Below, piece by piece: positions 1-7,525 of a DNA stretch of 25,387 bases. The stretch covers positions 1-25,387 of the forward strand of contig CAMTGL010000006.1 of the NCBI GenBank assembly GCA_947071955.1, given 5' to 3'. Each line of letters begins with the position of its first letter. Position 1 is the stretch's first letter. Under the pieces are notes generated by a model. The model saw only the letters and a program-made list of their open reading frames with translations, was not told the origin of the DNA and ran no database searches. The position numbers and the translations under genes are program-made. Origin of the DNA: an uncultured Plesiomonas sp. (lineage in GTDB: Bacteria > Pseudomonadota > Gammaproteobacteria > Enterobacterales > CAMTGL01).

Positions 1-14
1 TGGAGAGTACAAGC

Positions 15-779
15 ATGCGTCGTCCATTAGTTATGGGTAACTGGAAGCTGAACGGTAACAAAGCCATGGTGCAAGATCTGATCGCAGGTCTGAACACGGA
101 ACTGGCCGGTGTTGAAGGCTGTGGCGTAGCCATTGCCCCTCCGGTGATGTATCTGGCGGAAGCCCAGCGTGCATTAGCAGGTTCAGCCATCGTATTGGGC
201 GCACAAAACGTTGACGTTAACGTGGCAGGTGCATTTACCGGTGATATCTCTCCTGAGATGCTCAAAGAGTTTGGTGCACAGTACATTATTATTGGTCACT
301 CTGAGCGCCGTACTTACCACCATGAGAGCGATGCGTTCATCGCACAAAAGTTTGCTGCGCTGAAAACAGCCGGCCTGACTCCGGTTCTGTGTATCGGTGA
401 AACTGATGCACAAAATGAAGCCGGTGAAACCGAAGCGGTTTGTGCCACTCAACTTGATGCTGTACTGACCACGCTAGGTGCACAGGCACTGATGGGCGCG
501 GTGATTGCCTATGAACCTATCTGGGCTATCGGTACCGGCAAATCAGCCACTCCAGCACAGGCACAAGCGATTCACGCGTTTATCCGTGGTCACATTGCCA
601 AGCATGATGCGGCAGTGGCAGAGCAAGTGATCATCCAGTACGGCGGTTCAGTAAATGCGGCGAATGCAGCAGAGCTGTTTACCCAGCCAGATATCGATGG
701 TGCGCTAGTTGGTGGAGCTTCACTGAAAGCTGATGCCTTCGCGGTTATCGTTAAAGCGGCGGCGAAAGCAAAAGCCTAA
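15..779 (+). CDS. tpiA: Triose-phosphate isomerase
   Basis: Cytoplasmic glycolytic enzyme that interconverts dihydroxyacetone phosphate and glyceraldehyde 3-phosphate. The 254-residue protein covers the whole TIM barrel and is nearly collinear with E. coli TpiA. Visible active-site residues are Asn9 and Lys11 in GNWKLNG, the electrophile His95 in IIGHSERR, and the catalytic base Glu167 in AYEPIWAIGTG. The phosphate-binding GGSV and GALVGGASL segments follow near the C-terminus. The start is set by GGAGAG seven bases upstream and by the family N-terminus. The promoter lies outside the window. An intrinsic terminator follows about 85 bases after the stop. A standard complete copy; identification is secure. 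Confidence 0.99.
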   Translation: MRRPLVMGNWKLNGNKAMVQDLIAGLNTELAGVEGCGVAIAPPVMYLAEAQRALAGSAIVLGAQNVDVNVAGAFTGDISPEMLKEFGAQYIIIGHSERRTYHHESDAFIAQKFAALKTAGLTPVLCIGETDAQNEAGETEAVCATQLDAVLTTLGAQALMGAVIAYEPIWAIGTGKSATPAQAQAIHAFIRGHIAKHDAAVAEQVIIQYGGSVNAANAAELFTQPDIDGALVGGASLKADAFAVIVKAAAKAKA

Positions 780-863
780 TCCTATGGCTTGCGGGCCGCC
801 AGTGAGCGTGCTACCCGCATGTTTGCTGCGTTTTCCTGCTCACTGACGTGAGTGAAAAATACC

Positions 864-899
864 AATCCGGTGCCGTATTTTTACGCACCGGATTTTTTT
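864..899 (+). terminator. Intrinsic terminator of tpiA, possibly bidirectional
   Basis: A perfect 10-bp stem (AATCCGGTGC at 864-873, GCACCGGATT at 885-894) has an 11-base loop and a T-run to 899. On the opposite strand the same stem is followed after four bases by ATTTTT, so it may also stop transcription of the convergent hydrolase gene. The stop codon of that gene (881-883) lies inside the loop. Confidence 0.9.
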
Positions 900-1522
900 A
901 TGCCAATGAGCGTATCAACGGTCAGCACCCGTGCGACTTTGGCCAGCATCCGCAGGGTGGCGTGTTGATCATCATCACTGGCCGCAATACAGCAGTCACC
1001 GACCACCGTGCAGATAAAATCCTGATCGTGCGCCTCGCGTACCGTACTTTGCACCACCAAATCGGTGGCACAACCGGCCATGACCAACTCGGTGATGCCT
1101 GCCGCTCGTAGCCGTAACGCTAAATCGGTGCCACACCATGCACTGACGCGGTGTTTGGTGATCACCTCTTCCCCTGCTTGCGGTGCAAACGCCGGATAGA
1201 ACTCTCCGCCCCAACTGCCATCTTTAAATGCACCTGATTTTGCCGCACCGGAAAACAGCGGTGAGTGTGGGCTGACTTCACGGTAGTCGGCAGAAAAAGC
1301 TACCCGCACATGGATAATCCGCCAGTGCTGTGCCCGTGCATGCTGCAGTAAGGTGGTAATGTTTGGTAAGGCGTGGTGGCGCTGGGCAAATTGTGCGTAA
1401 CCGCGTGCTGCTGACTTTCCCTGTGGATCAAGAGTTTCATTCATAAAATCAAGCAGTAACAGTGCAACTTTTGGGGGGCTTTCAGACAATGTGGCTGTAT
1501 CCCCCAGAAGAAAATCTGACAT
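881..1522 (-). CDS. Isochorismatase-family cysteine hydrolase
   Basis: A 213-residue protein of the isochorismatase/nicotinamidase-like fold. The likely catalytic triad is visible: Asp25 (LLLLDFMNE), Lys123 (ITKHRVSAW) and Cys151 (MAGCATDLVV), the last in the usual cis-peptide GC-A-T-D context. Family members hydrolyse isochorismate, nicotinamide, N-carbamoyl amines or similar C-N and C-O bonds; nothing here fixes the substrate. The ATG is preceded by AAGG at suitable distance. It is transcribed alone toward tpiA and divergently from fieF. Its last codons and stop lie within the tpiA terminator hairpin. E. coli has no such gene at this place in my memory. Family assignment is firm, function unknown. 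Confidence 0.9.
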   Translation of the reverse strand: MSDFLLGDTATLSESPPKVALLLLDFMNETLDPQGKSAARGYAQFAQRHHALPNITTLLQHARAQHWRIIHVRVAFSADYREVSPHSPLFSGAAKSGAFKDGSWGGEFYPAFAPQAGEEVITKHRVSAWCGTDLALRLRAAGITELVMAGCATDLVVQSTVREAHDQDFICTVVGDCCIAASDDDQHATLRMLAKVARVLTVDTLIGIKKSGA

Positions 1523-1743
1523 AGGTTTACCTTACGTAGCGTGCTCGCATACTGTGAAAAAGAGAGAAAAAGTATGCGCCGGCGGGCGGTTTTTTTTCAA
1601 GCCAGCAGCTCGACAATCTTGTATACATTTGCGTCAGTCCCGAGATGGGCGACAGAGCGTGGAAAACGTTATACTGGCATCAGTTAACGGGCAAAATGCA
1701 AATGCCGGTGCGCATGAAAACAGAGTCAGGAGTTGTAAGCACA

Positions 1744-2655
1744 ATGAATCAGGATTATGGCCGCTGGGTAAAACTGGCAGCATTATGTTCTACCTTAGTG
1801 GCAACCTTACTGCTGCTGGTAAAAATTGTGGCGTGGTGGAAAACCGGTGCGGTCAGTTTACTGGCCTCAGTGGTTGATTCTCTGCTGGATATTGCTGCGT
1901 CATTGACCAATCTGTTGGTGATCCGCTACTCACTGCAACCGCCGGATGAGGACCACCGTTTTGGCCACGGGAAAGCCGAGTCATTAGCGGCGCTGGCGCA
2001 AAGTGCCTTCATTTGCGGGTCGGCATTTTTCCTCTTATTACAGGGGATAGAGCGTCTGATTAAGCCCCAGCCGATGGATGATCCCGGTTTGGGGATTGCG
2101 GTTACGCTGTTTGCTTTGCTCGTTACATTGCTACTGCTGATTTTTCAGCGCTATGTGGTGCGCCGTACTGACAGTCAGGCGATTAAGGCTGACATGCTGC
2201 ATTACCAAAGTGATCTGCTGATGAACGGGGCGATTTTACTGGCGCTGGGTTTAAGCTGGTGGGGCTGGGGCAAAGCTGATGCGCTGTTTGCGATAGGGAT
2301 TGGCTGCTACATTTTGGTCAGTGCGTTTTATATGGCATATCAGGCGGTACAGTCTTTGATGGATCAGGCACTGCCTGCCGAAGAGCGTGAGCAAATTTTA
2401 CAAAAAGTACGCTCAACCGCCGGAGTGATGGGGGTGCACCAGTTACGTACCCGCCGCGCAGGGCCAACCCGTTTTATCCAGTTACACCTTGAGCTGCAAG
2501 ATGCCTTGCCGCTGGTGGATGCGCACAGAATTGCTGACGGGCTGGAAAAAGATTTGATGCAGATGTTTCCCGGTGCCGATGTGTTGATTCACCAAGATCC
2601 GGTTTCGGCCGTTCCCGAAGAGATGAAAAACAGTGCACAGGGTCAAACCGTTTAG
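1744..2655 (+). CDS. fieF: Cation-efflux pump FieF (CDF family)
   Basis: Inner-membrane cation diffusion facilitator that exports Fe(II)/Zn(II) in exchange for protons. The 303-residue protein is collinear with E. coli FieF (YiiP). Transport-site residues are intact: Asp45 and Asp49 in VVDSLLDIAASL, and His153 and Asp157 in MLHYQSDLLMNGA. FGHGKAESLAAL and the cytoplasmic C-terminal metal-binding domain (HQLRTRRAGPTRFIQLHLE) are present. The reading frame is open back to 1645, but the family N-terminus (MNQDYGR) and AGGAG at 1728-1732 favour this start; spacing is a little long at 11 bases. It sits upstream of pfkA, as in enterics, where cpxP and other genes vary between them. Confidence 0.97.
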   Translation: MNQDYGRWVKLAALCSTLVATLLLLVKIVAWWKTGAVSLLASVVDSLLDIAASLTNLLVIRYSLQPPDEDHRFGHGKAESLAALAQSAFICGSAFFLLLQGIERLIKPQPMDDPGLGIAVTLFALLVTLLLLIFQRYVVRRTDSQAIKADMLHYQSDLLMNGAILLALGLSWWGWGKADALFAIGIGCYILVSAFYMAYQAVQSLMDQALPAEEREQILQKVRSTAGVMGVHQLRTRRAGPTRFIQLHLELQDALPLVDAHRIADGLEKDLMQMFPGADVLIHQDPVSAVPEEMKNSAQGQTV

Positions 2656-2955
2656 GGATAAAAAACAGGCTATTTACGCGGCTCAGACATAAAATGCTAA
2701 GCTGAATGGAGTAAGCTTAGCGATCTTGCCTGCTCGGTCGGTGAGATGAGTTACTGTGATGAGCGTCAACGTAGTTTTTTTTCAAAATTGTAATACTCAT
2801 CACTTAATTTTATTACCGTTAGCGTTACTGGGCGTGAATTAGGGTAGCGTGCCGGTTATTGAGCCACAATAACAGAGCAGCAGTGACATTGGGGGATGCC
2901 TGTTGTGCTGTGTGGCTTTAAGCTGTCATTAACTTTCGAGAGTCAGAGGGTTGTC
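2656..2955 (+). other. fieF-pfkA intergenic region
   Basis: About 300 bases without a convincing gene. It holds an 8-bp perfect hairpin just after fieF (GCTAAGCT at 2696-2703, AGCTTAGC at 2714-2721) without a T-tract, so it is at best a weak terminator or an mRNA 3' end. A candidate pfkA promoter lies at 2788-2816. The pfkA reading frame is open upstream to 2896, but that part does not resemble PfkA. Confidence 0.6.
2788..2816 (+). promoter_or_regulatory. Candidate sigma-70 promoter of pfkA
   Basis: TTGTAA (2788-2793), a 17-base spacer and TATTAC (2811-2816), each matching four of six consensus positions in an AT-rich stretch. Transcription would start near 2823 and give a leader of about 130 bases. 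Predicted by eye only. Confidence 0.4.
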
Positions 2956-3918
2956 ATGATCAAAAAGATTGGCGTATTGACCAGCGGTGGTGATGCACCG
3001 GGAATGAACGCCGCGATCCGCGGTGTTGTGCGTGCAGCATTGGGCGAAGGATTGGAAGTGTACGGGATCCAAGATGGTTATCTGGGTCTGCATCAAAACC
3101 GGATCCGTCAGCTGGATCGTCAGAGTGTTTCAGATGTCATCAACCGTGGTGGTACATTTTTAGGCTCGGCACGTTTTCCAGAGTTTCGTGAAGAGAAGGT
3201 GCGTGAAGAGTCTATCGCGAATTTGCGTCAGCACGGTATTGATGCGCTGGTGGTTATCGGCGGTGACGGCTCTTACATGGGTGCAAAAAAACTGACCGAA
3301 ATGGGCTTCCCGTGTATCGGTCTGCCGGGCACGATTGATAATGACGTAGCTGGTACCGACTATACTATCGGTTACTTTACGGCGCTGGAAACCGTACTTG
3401 AAGCGATTGACCGCCTGCGTGATACCTCCTCTTCGCATCAGCGTATCTCGATTGTTGAAGTGATGGGCCGTCACTGTGGCGATCTGACTCTGGCTGCGGC
3501 GATTGCCGGTGGCTGTGAGTTTATCGTTATCCCTGAAGTTGAATTTAACCGTGCTGAGCTGGTGGATGAGATCCGTGCTGGTATCAGTAAGGGTAAAAAA
3601 CACGCAATCGTGGCCATCACCGAGCATATGTGTGATGTGAACGAGCTGGCGCGTTTTATCGAAAAAGAGACTCAGCGTGAAACCCGTGCCACTATTTTGG
3701 GGCATATTCAGCGCGGTGGTGCACCGGTGGCTTATGACCGTATTCTGGCCTCTCGTATGGGCGCGTATGCCGTTGACCTGCTGCAAGAGGGCTACGGTGG
3801 CCGTTGCGTCGGTATCCAAAATGAGAAAATGGTACACCACGATATTATCGATGCTATCGAAAATATGAAGCGTCCGTTCAAAGCTGACTGGCTGGCTACG
3901 GCGAAAAAATTGTTCTGA
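2956..3918 (+). CDS. pfkA: 6-phosphofructokinase I, ATP-dependent
   Basis: Cytoplasmic enzyme that phosphorylates fructose 6-phosphate to the 1,6-bisphosphate with ATP, the committed step of glycolysis. It has 320 residues, exactly the E. coli PfkA length, and aligns end to end. Visible motifs are GGDAPGMNA near residue 11, the ATP-binding GGDGS at 102-106, and the catalytic GTIDND with the base Asp128 (Asp127 in mature numbering). Arg22 and Arg26, part of the ADP/PEP effector site in the E. coli enzyme, are kept. The frame stays open 20 codons upstream, but the start here is fixed by homology (MIKKIGVLTSGG) and by GAGGG five bases before the ATG. Followed by a strong terminator. Confidence 0.99.
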   Translation: MIKKIGVLTSGGDAPGMNAAIRGVVRAALGEGLEVYGIQDGYLGLHQNRIRQLDRQSVSDVINRGGTFLGSARFPEFREEKVREESIANLRQHGIDALVVIGGDGSYMGAKKLTEMGFPCIGLPGTIDNDVAGTDYTIGYFTALETVLEAIDRLRDTSSSHQRISIVEVMGRHCGDLTLAAAIAGGCEFIVIPEVEFNRAELVDEIRAGISKGKKHAIVAITEHMCDVNELARFIEKETQRETRATILGHIQRGGAPVAYDRILASRMGAYAVDLLQEGYGGRCVGIQNEKMVHHDIIDAIENMKRPFKADWLATAKKLF

Positions 3919-3983
3919 TGTCGCTTTGCTGTTTGTCTTGCGGTCATCGCCGCGATGACTGATATCAGCAATCTCAGTAAAAT

Positions 3984-4011
3984 AAAAGCCACCGCATGCG
4001 GTGGCTTTTTT
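3984..4011 (+). terminator. Bidirectional terminator between pfkA and glpK
   Basis: A near-perfect palindrome (AAAAGCCACCGC at 3984-3995, GCGGTGGCTTTT at 3998-4009) with a T-run on the plus strand and TTTTATTTT on the minus strand. It lies between convergent pfkA (ends 3918) and glpK (ends 4044), so it probably serves both. Confidence 0.93.
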
Positions 4012-4043
4012 GTGTTTATGTTGTGCGCATTGAACGGCGGTAC

Positions 4044-5543
4044 TTAATCTTCCCAGTGCTGTGCGCGGCTGACCGCTTTTTGCCAGCCCTTATACAGGCG
4101 GGCACGTTCACCGTCAGACATGGTCGGTTCAAATACCCGATCAATGGCTGCTTTGCACTTGAGCTCATCCAGATTCTTCCAAAAACCAATTGCTAGGCCG
4201 GCCAGATACGCTGCACCCAGTGCGGTAACTTCACGCACTTGTGGGCGCTCAACCGTGGTGCCCAGAATGTCAGATTGGAACTGCATCAGGAAGTTGTTTT
4301 GTACTGCGCCACCGTCAACCCGTAGGGCGGTCAGCGGAGTACTGGAGTCAGCTTGCATCGCATCGAGCACATCACGGGTTTGATAGGCGACGGATTCGAG
4401 CGTGGCGCGGATCAGATGGTCACGGTTTGCACCGCGGGTCAGACCGAAAATTGCGCCACGGGCATACGGATCCCAGTAGGGAGCGCCAAGGCCAGTAAAC
4501 GCCGGTACAACGTATACGCCGTTGCTGTCTTTAACCTTGGTGGCGAAGTATTCAGAGTCGAACGAGTCACCCAGCAGACGCAGCTCATCACGTAGCCACT
4601 GAATAGAGGCACCGCCGATAAATACCGCACCTTCAAGTGCATAGTTTGGCTCACCTTTCGGGCCACATGCAATGGTCGTGAGCAGACCGTGGTGCGAACG
4701 TACCGCCTCTTTACCGGTGTTCATCAGCAAGAAGCAGCCCGTTCCGTAAGTATTTTTTGCCATACCCGGATGTACGCACATCTGGCCAAACAGCGCGGCT
4801 TGCTGGTCACCGGCAATACCGGCAATCGGGATACGAGTACCGCCTTTACCACCAATGTTGGTTTGGCCATAAATTTCGGAGGATGGGCGTACCGCTGGCA
4901 GCATTGCACGTGGAATATCCAGTGCTTCAAGCATGCGGGTATCCCAGTCTAGCGTGTGGATATTAAACATCATGGTACGTGAGGCGTTGGTGTAGTCGGT
5001 AACGTGTGCACGCCCTTGGGTCATCTTCCAGACCAGCCAAGTGTCAACCGTACCAAACAGCAGCTCTCCGCGCTGGGCACGCTCACGTGCACCTTCAACA
5101 TGGTCTAAAATCCACTTCACTTTGGTGCCTGAGAAGTAAGGGTCAACCACTAGACCGGTATTGTGGCGGATGTACTCTTCTAGCCCTTGCTCTTTGAGTG
5201 CTTCGCAGATAGGCGCAGTGCGGCGGCACTGCCAGACAATGGCATTATAAATCGGCTTGCCAGTCTCTTTTTCCCACACAATGGTGGTTTCACGCTGGTT
5301 GGTGATACCAATACCGGCGACCTGATCAGAGGTGATACCGGCTTTTGCTAGCACTTCGACCAGTACGGCACTTTGTGTACCCCAGATCTCCATCGGGTCG
5401 TGCTCTACCCAGCCCGCTTGTGGGTAGTGTTGGGTAAACTCGCGTTGTGAAACACTGATAACATTGGCATCGTGATCAAGAACAATCGCACGTGAACTGG
5501 TTGTGCCTTGATCCAGCGCCACCATGAATTTTTTTTCAGTCAT
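4044..5543 (-). CDS. glpK: Glycerol kinase
   Basis: FGGY-family kinase that phosphorylates glycerol to sn-glycerol 3-phosphate, trapping glycerol that enters through GlpF. The 499-residue protein is highly similar to E. coli GlpK. It shows the N-terminal ATP motif DQGTTSSR at 11-18, glycerol-binding Arg84, Glu85, Tyr136 and Asp246, and the fructose-1,6-bisphosphate loop GGKGGTR at 231-237. Glu479 equals E. coli Glu478, the zinc ligand in the IIA-Glc complex. The frame extends four codons further (MEST), but the GGAG read from 5553-5550 is six bases from this ATG, and the family begins MTEKK. Second gene of glpFK; it ends at the terminator shared with pfkA. No glpX follows, unlike E. coli. Confidence 0.98.
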   Translation of the reverse strand: MTEKKFMVALDQGTTSSRAIVLDHDANVISVSQREFTQHYPQAGWVEHDPMEIWGTQSAVLVEVLAKAGITSDQVAGIGITNQRETTIVWEKETGKPIYNAIVWQCRRTAPICEALKEQGLEEYIRHNTGLVVDPYFSGTKVKWILDHVEGARERAQRGELLFGTVDTWLVWKMTQGRAHVTDYTNASRTMMFNIHTLDWDTRMLEALDIPRAMLPAVRPSSEIYGQTNIGGKGGTRIPIAGIAGDQQAALFGQMCVHPGMAKNTYGTGCFLLMNTGKEAVRSHHGLLTTIACGPKGEPNYALEGAVFIGGASIQWLRDELRLLGDSFDSEYFATKVKDSNGVYVVPAFTGLGAPYWDPYARGAIFGLTRGANRDHLIRATLESVAYQTRDVLDAMQADSSTPLTALRVDGGAVQNNFLMQFQSDILGTTVERPQVREVTALGAAYLAGLAIGFWKNLDELKCKAAIDRVFEPTMSDGERARLYKGWQKAVSRAQHWED

Positions 5544-5627
5544 CGTCGACTCCATTGTTCTATCCTAGGTCAGTTATTCTTAATTTTACGCGCTAATGCG
5601 CGATGATTCAGATGATTATTTTGTCTG

Positions 5628-5664
5628 CCTGCCGTGTATTTTAAGGGAATGCTGACACGGCAGG
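5628..5664 (-). repeat. Perfect inverted repeat between glpF and glpK
   Basis: CCTGCCGTGT (5628-5637) and ACACGGCAGG (5655-5664) form a 10-bp perfect stem with a 17-base loop in the transcribed spacer of the glpFK operon. No T-tract follows on the glpFK strand. A role in segmental mRNA stability or partial attenuation is inferred, not shown. Confidence 0.7.
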
Positions 5665-5693
5665 TCATATGGGTTTGGTATGGCTATACGTGC

Positions 5694-6539
5694 TTAATCA
5701 CGAATGATCTTTGTCACCGGATTATCGTCATCGGTTATTTTACAGCTGTTGCAGGGCAGGTTACGGCCAATCATGGCGCGGTAACCGGCAGCACCCAAGC
5801 ATGCACCAACAATCGGGGCCAGAATCGGGATAATAAAATACGGAATATCACGGCCACCGGTCAGGGCGATATCACCCCAGCCTGCGAGGAATGCCAGCAG
5901 TTTCGGGCCAAAATCACGCGCCGGATTCATCGCAAAACCGGTCAGCGGGCCCATTGCACCACCAATGACAGCAATGACCAAACCAATCAGCAACGGGGCC
6001 ATTGGGCCACGCGGCAGACCGTTACCGTCGTCGGTCAGTGCCATAATCAGCGCCATCAGAACGGCGGTGATCACCAATTCAACCACAAAAGCGTGGCCGA
6101 CACTGATGGCCGCATGCGGGTAGGTAGAGAATACGCCGGCAGTTTGCAGGCTCTCTACGCTGCCGCGTACGATATTGTGGGTTGCCTCAAAGTTGGCAAA
6201 CAGATTTCCGTACAGGAAGTAGATCAGTGCGGCAGCACAAAATGCGCCGGCAATTTGCGCAATGATAAATGGAATCACACGTTTGCGATCAAAACAGGCA
6301 AACAGCCACAGAGCAATTGTCACTGCAGGATTAAGGTGCGCACCGGAAACGCCGGCGGTTAGATAAATGGCCATCGCCACGCCAACCCCCCAGATAATAC
6401 TGATCTCCCACAGGCTCATGGTTGCGCCGGCTAAATTAGCCGCGGCTACACAGCCAAGGCCAAAGAAGATGAGAAGTCCGGTTCCGATAAATTCAGCGGT
6501 ACATTGTGCGGTAAGCGTAGGGTGATGAGTGGCGCTCAT
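5694..6539 (-). CDS. glpF: Glycerol uptake facilitator (aquaglyceroporin)
   Basis: Inner-membrane channel of the MIP family that lets glycerol diffuse into the cell. The 281-residue protein is collinear with E. coli GlpF. Both half-helix signatures are intact: Asn70-Pro-Ala in GAHLNPAVT and Asn205-Pro-Ala-Arg in FAMNPARDFG. The glycerol selectivity filter residues are conserved as Trp50, Phe202 and Arg208 (E. coli Trp48, Phe200, Arg206). The C-terminal cytoplasmic tail (LPCNSCKITDDD and onward) differs from E. coli, as usual. AGGA lies upstream of the ATG. First gene of glpFK, with 150 bases to glpK. A GlpR-like operator about 90 bases upstream suggests induction by glycerol 3-phosphate. Confidence 0.98.
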   Translation of the reverse strand: MSATHHPTLTAQCTAEFIGTGLLIFFGLGCVAAANLAGATMSLWEISIIWGVGVAMAIYLTAGVSGAHLNPAVTIALWLFACFDRKRVIPFIIAQIAGAFCAAALIYFLYGNLFANFEATHNIVRGSVESLQTAGVFSTYPHAAISVGHAFVVELVITAVLMALIMALTDDGNGLPRGPMAPLLIGLVIAVIGGAMGPLTGFAMNPARDFGPKLLAFLAGWGDIALTGGRDIPYFIIPILAPIVGACLGAAGYRAMIGRNLPCNSCKITDDDNPVTKIIRD

Positions 6540-6628
6540 ATCTGCAGTCCTGTTGTTATTGTGGAATCCGCAATTGGCAAAGTAACTGGTTAGACCAGAT
6601 AACTGGCCTGTGGTGTAAATGTAACGTT

Positions 6629-6648
6629 AAAGTTCGAATACGAAAAAT
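6629..6648. promoter_or_regulatory. Probable GlpR operator upstream of glpF
   Basis: The 20 bases from 6629 contain AGTTCG and TACGAAA as near-symmetric halves. They match 16 of 20 positions of the GlpR operator consensus as I remember it (WATKTTCGWWAWCGAACATW). GlpR represses the glp regulon until glycerol 3-phosphate binds it. The position, about 90 bases before the glpF ATG, fits a promoter operator. Confidence 0.65.
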
Positions 6649-6738
6649 GAGAAAGATAGAATGTGCGCTATCGGTCAAGATTTCTGATTTTTTGCGCATT
6701 TTTTAGTGAACAGGCTCAAAATTTAGCAATAAGTAGTG

Positions 6739-6812
6739 GAATCTGCTCTTTACGCGTTTTCTGATAGCTGAATCAATTAAGCTGGTGGGGGTGGGTCATC
6801 AAGCGCAGATTC
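6739..6812. repeat. Long-loop inverted repeat, 12-bp arms
   Basis: GAATCTGCTCTT (6739-6750) and AAGCGCAGATTC (6801-6812) are complementary at 11 of 12 positions, with a 50-base loop. A short direct repeat AGTGGAAT abuts both arms. It lies upstream of both glpF and zapB and has no assigned role. Confidence 0.6.
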
Positions 6813-6853
6813 AGTGGAATGTAACGCGATATAGTGTAATGTTATTTTTATGT

Positions 6854-6878
6854 CTCAGCGCTGCTGGGGTGGTTTTTT
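6854..6878 (+). terminator. Weak terminator-like hairpin with no assigned gene
   Basis: CTCAG (6854-6858) can pair with CTGGG (6864-6868, one G-T pair), followed after four bases by six T (6873-6878). No coding gene reads into it from the left. It could end a small RNA or be chance. Confidence 0.25.
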
Positions 6879-6989
6879 ATGTTGGTTTATCGTGCTTGAA
6901 TACGGCAAGGCAACAATATAAAAAAATACAATAGTGTGATTAAGTTGGGTGATGCTTTTTGTCTACTGCGAGCCATGATTTGGCACCAG

Positions 6990-7009
6990 AATGCGCATTA
7001 TCGAACCTG
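6990..7009. promoter_or_regulatory. Possible distal GlpR half-conserved site
   Basis: About 15 of 20 positions match the remembered GlpR consensus, mainly through one intact half (TTATCGAAC). It lies about 450 bases from glpF and 150 from zapB, so it would need looping or a different target. Could be chance. Confidence 0.2.
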
Positions 7010-7157
7010 ATGTTTCAGGGGATAGAGAGCAATAATCACAATATATGTGCAAAGAGAGTAAAAAGCTGCGTGGATAGGGCTGTGGTACACGCGAGCAGTG
7101 GGGTACAATCGGCAATACGTACAGTCGCGATAATGCGATGATTGAGGGAGTATTTAT

Positions 7158-7397
7158 ATGTCTTTTGAAGTATTTGAGAAGCTGGAATCTAAAGTTCAAC
7201 AAGCTGTCGATACCATCCAGCTGCTGCAGATGGAAATTGAAGAGCTTAAAGATCAGAACCACGGTTTGGCACAACAAGTTCAACAGGGTGCATCTGCCCA
7301 CGAAGCGCTGCTGCGTGAAAATGAGCAACTGCGTTCTGAGCATCACGGTTGGCAAGAGCGTTTACGCGTTCTGCTTGGCAAGATGGAAGAAGTGTAA
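7158..7397 (+). CDS. zapB: Cell division factor ZapB
   Basis: Small cytoplasmic coiled-coil protein that joins the Z-ring through ZapA and links it to MatP on the Ter region. The 79 residues align with the 81-residue E. coli ZapB from SFEVFEKLESKVQQA to the conserved end GWQERLRVLLGKMEEV. Almost the whole chain shows heptad spacing (LLQMEIEEL and onward), as expected for the antiparallel coiled-coil dimer. GAGGGAG seven bases before the ATG is a strong ribosome site. It is single, divergent from glpFK, and ends at a strong terminator shared with convergent rraA. Confidence 0.97.
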   Translation: MSFEVFEKLESKVQQAVDTIQLLQMEIEELKDQNHGLAQQVQQGASAHEALLRENEQLRSEHHGWQERLRVLLGKMEEV

Positions 7398-7401
7398 AAC
7401 G

Positions 7402-7432
7402 AAAAAACAGAGCATTTATGCTCTGTTTTTTT
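7402..7432 (+). terminator. Terminator after zapB, bidirectional
   Basis: A near-continuous stem (AAAAAACAGAGCAT at 7402-7415 with ATGCTCTGTTTTTT at 7418-7431) has a minimal loop, with T-runs on both strands. It lies between convergent zapB and rraA. Confidence 0.92.
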
Positions 7433-7525
7433 ATCCCGCGTTCAATCAAGATGAGCGCAATATGGGCGAGATTACGCTAATCACACACAGAATATTGAGC
7501 GTATATTCAACAGGTTATTTGTTGG

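Larger units (their letters stand above)
6540..7157. other. glpF-zapB divergent regulatory region
   Basis: 618 bases with no convincing gene. From the glpF side it holds a good GlpR-like operator (6629-6648), 12-bp inverted-repeat arms (6739-6750 and 6801-6812), a terminator-like hairpin reading rightward (6854-6878), an AT-rich stretch (about 6900-6935) and a second, weaker GlpR-like site (6990-7009). A poor CRP-like match with one good half (TGTGC, N6, GGTCA) starts near 6662. A TTG-started open frame at 6959-7141 resembles no protein I know. Confidence 0.6.

Noticed and set aside
2896..2955. Upstream extension of pfkA by 20 codons
   Set aside because: The extension has no family counterpart, while the internal ATG has GAGGG at five bases and matches PfkA exactly.
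3160..3840. 226-codon open frame on the minus strand
   Set aside because: It is antisense to pfkA, a conserved gene with all motifs; a codon-bias shadow.
5634..6362. 242-codon open frame on the plus strand
   Set aside because: It lies antisense to glpF, whose protein is strongly conserved; composition is Gln/Asn/His-rich noise and there is no homology.
6662..6677. CRP-like sequence near the glpF promoter
   Set aside because: Only one half resembles TGTGA-N6-TCACA; too weak to call, although glpFK control by CRP is expected.
6959..7141. 60-codon open frame before zapB
   Set aside because: TTG start, no ribosome site, no known family, and overlaps the likely promoter region of zapB.
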